Origin: an uncultured Flavobacteriaceae bacterium
Lineage (GTDB): Bacteria > Bacteroidota > Bacteroidia > Flavobacteriales > Flavobacteriaceae
Length of the DNA stretch: 7,403 nt
Assembly: GCA_947311815.1 (NCBI GenBank)
Contig: CAMZMA010000027.1
Location: 1-7,403 of the forward strand
Reading direction: 5' to 3'
In this document: one piece after another, positions 6,779-7,403 of the stretch
Position numbering within the stretch: position 1 is the first letter of the stretch
How the letters are laid out: the number at the start of each line of letters is the position of its first letter
Notes under the pieces: model-generated
The model's input: the letters and a program-made list of their open reading frames with translations, nothing else
Databases searched by the model: none
Told to the model about the DNA's origin: nothing
Program-made: the position numbers and the translations under genes

Positions 6779-7339
6779 ATGAAAAACTTACAACAAAATA
6801 CTTATAAAATTACTGATAATCATTTAGTAACTGCAAAATTTCAAAACTTAACTCCTCATATTATAGATATTCTAACAGATATTCATGACGATGTTATCAA
6901 AGGAAAGAAAAAAATGATTCCTAAATTAATAAAACTAGCTTTAAAATACCCTAAAGTACCTCAATTTAAAAATCATTTATCTGCAGTTTATAAAAAATTA
7001 GGAAACATAGAAAAATCTTTTGAAACCAATAAATGGCTTGTTACTGAACATCCAAACTACTTGTTTGGTAAATTAAATTTAGCCAACGAATATATTTATA
7101 AAAAAGAATTTAACAAAGTTTTTGAGGTTTTAGGAGAAAATTTAGATATACATGAACTATATCCTGAAAGAAAAGAGTTTCATTTAGATGAAATAATGAG
7201 TTTTTATGTAACAAACATTCGTTATTTTTTAGAAACAGGAAATGAAGAACAAGCACAAAGATGTTTATATTTTTTAAAAGAAATAGATAAAAATCACCCT
7301 AAAATTGAGGATGCAGAACATTTTTGTGCTTGTTCTTAA
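6779..7339 (+). CDS. TPR-like repeat protein of unknown function, 3' end unreliable
   Basis: I do not recognise a named family. The 186-residue product is predicted to be mostly helical, with no signal peptide or membrane segment. Residues 62-128 and 138-173 look like degenerate tetratricopeptide units (for example AVYKKLGNIEKSFETNKWL and TGNEEQAQRCLYFLKEID), suggesting a protein-interaction scaffold. The start ATG lies 2 bases after the epimerase-like gene's stop, so the two are probably one operon; nothing links their functions. The last residues (about 180-186) and the stop at 7337-7339 fall inside the right arm of the edge inverted repeat. The middle base of the stop, 7338, is one of only two mismatches between the arms: with the base expected from perfect fold-back the codon would be TCA and the frame would run to 7360. 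The true C-terminus therefore probably lies outside this window. Confidence 0.6.
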   Translation: MKNLQQNTYKITDNHLVTAKFQNLTPHIIDILTDIHDDVIKGKKKMIPKLIKLALKYPKVPQFKNHLSAVYKKLGNIEKSFETNKWLVTEHPNYLFGKLNLANEYIYKKEFNKVFEVLGENLDIHELYPERKEFHLDEIMSFYVTNIRYFLETGNEEQAQRCLYFLKEIDKNHPKIEDAEHFCACS

Positions 7340-7403
7340 TTTCCTGTTTCTAAAAAATAACGAATGTTTGTTACATAAAAACTCATTATTTCATCTAAAT
7401 GAA
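7179..7403. repeat. 87-bp inverted repeat at the right edge, 51-bp spacer, two mismatches
   Basis: Bases 7317-7403 are the reverse complement of 7179-7265 (paired positions sum to 14582), with mismatches only at 7244/7338 and 7260/7322. The 65 outermost bases of the right arm (7339-7403) match perfectly; both mismatches lie near the spacer (7266-7316). The left arm is coding sequence of the TPR-like gene, so 7340-7403 simply reads that gene backwards and contains no gene of its own. As at the left edge, a fold-back chimera is the likeliest cause. The paired mismatches near the turn could be errors, or could mark the imperfectly matched site where fold-back priming began. Confidence 0.96.

Noticed and set aside
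1..7403. Linear plasmid or phage-like element with hairpin telomeres
   Set aside because: All confidently identified genes are core chromosomal functions; there is no telomere resolvase, replication, partition or phage gene, and the two end repeats share no sequence with each other.

Overview
This window looks like a low-G+C member of the Flavobacteriia (Bacteroidota). The evidence is the style of the housekeeping proteins (RsmA, a TrmH-type methyltransferase, MutS and RecA all read like flavobacterial versions), the near absence of Shine-Dalgarno sequences, and candidate promoters of the Bacteroidota type (TTG about 20 bases from TAnnTTTG). All reading frames use the standard code. I cannot name a genus from the sequence.

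Layout from left to right. Bases 1-211 form a perfect 82-bp inverted repeat around a 47-base spacer; its right arm carries the start of rsmA. Next come rsmA (+), a SpoU/TrmH-family RNA methyltransferase gene (-, convergent, 3 bases between the stops), a 124-bp divergent promoter region holding a 3 x 8-bp tandem repeat, and mutS (+, TTG start). Then follow a GNAT acetyltransferase gene (-, convergent with mutS, 3 bases between), a rho-independent terminator for recA, and recA (-). After a 90-bp divergent gap come an aldose 1-epimerase-like gene (+) and, 2 bases later, a TPR-like gene of unknown function (+). The window closes with a second inverted repeat, two 87-base arms around a 51-base spacer, which covers the end of the TPR-like gene.

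Functionally the window is mostly core information processing: two rRNA/tRNA modification enzymes, mismatch repair (MutS) and homologous recombination (RecA). The last two genes are more A+T-rich in the lines I counted and look like a small separate operon. There are no tRNA, rRNA, CRISPR, insertion sequence or phage features. No gap without a gene exceeds 300 bases.

The most unusual signal is that both ends of the window fold back on themselves. The flanking genes are ordinary chromosomal ones, so the likeliest reading is that this is a whole contig whose ends are fold-back chimeras of the kind produced by whole-genome amplification or assembly, not a new hairpin-ended replicon. This matters for annotation: the left 82 bases are probably not true upstream sequence of rsmA, and the last residues and stop codon of the TPR-like gene are probably not genuine. 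I found no convincing undescribed biological system here.
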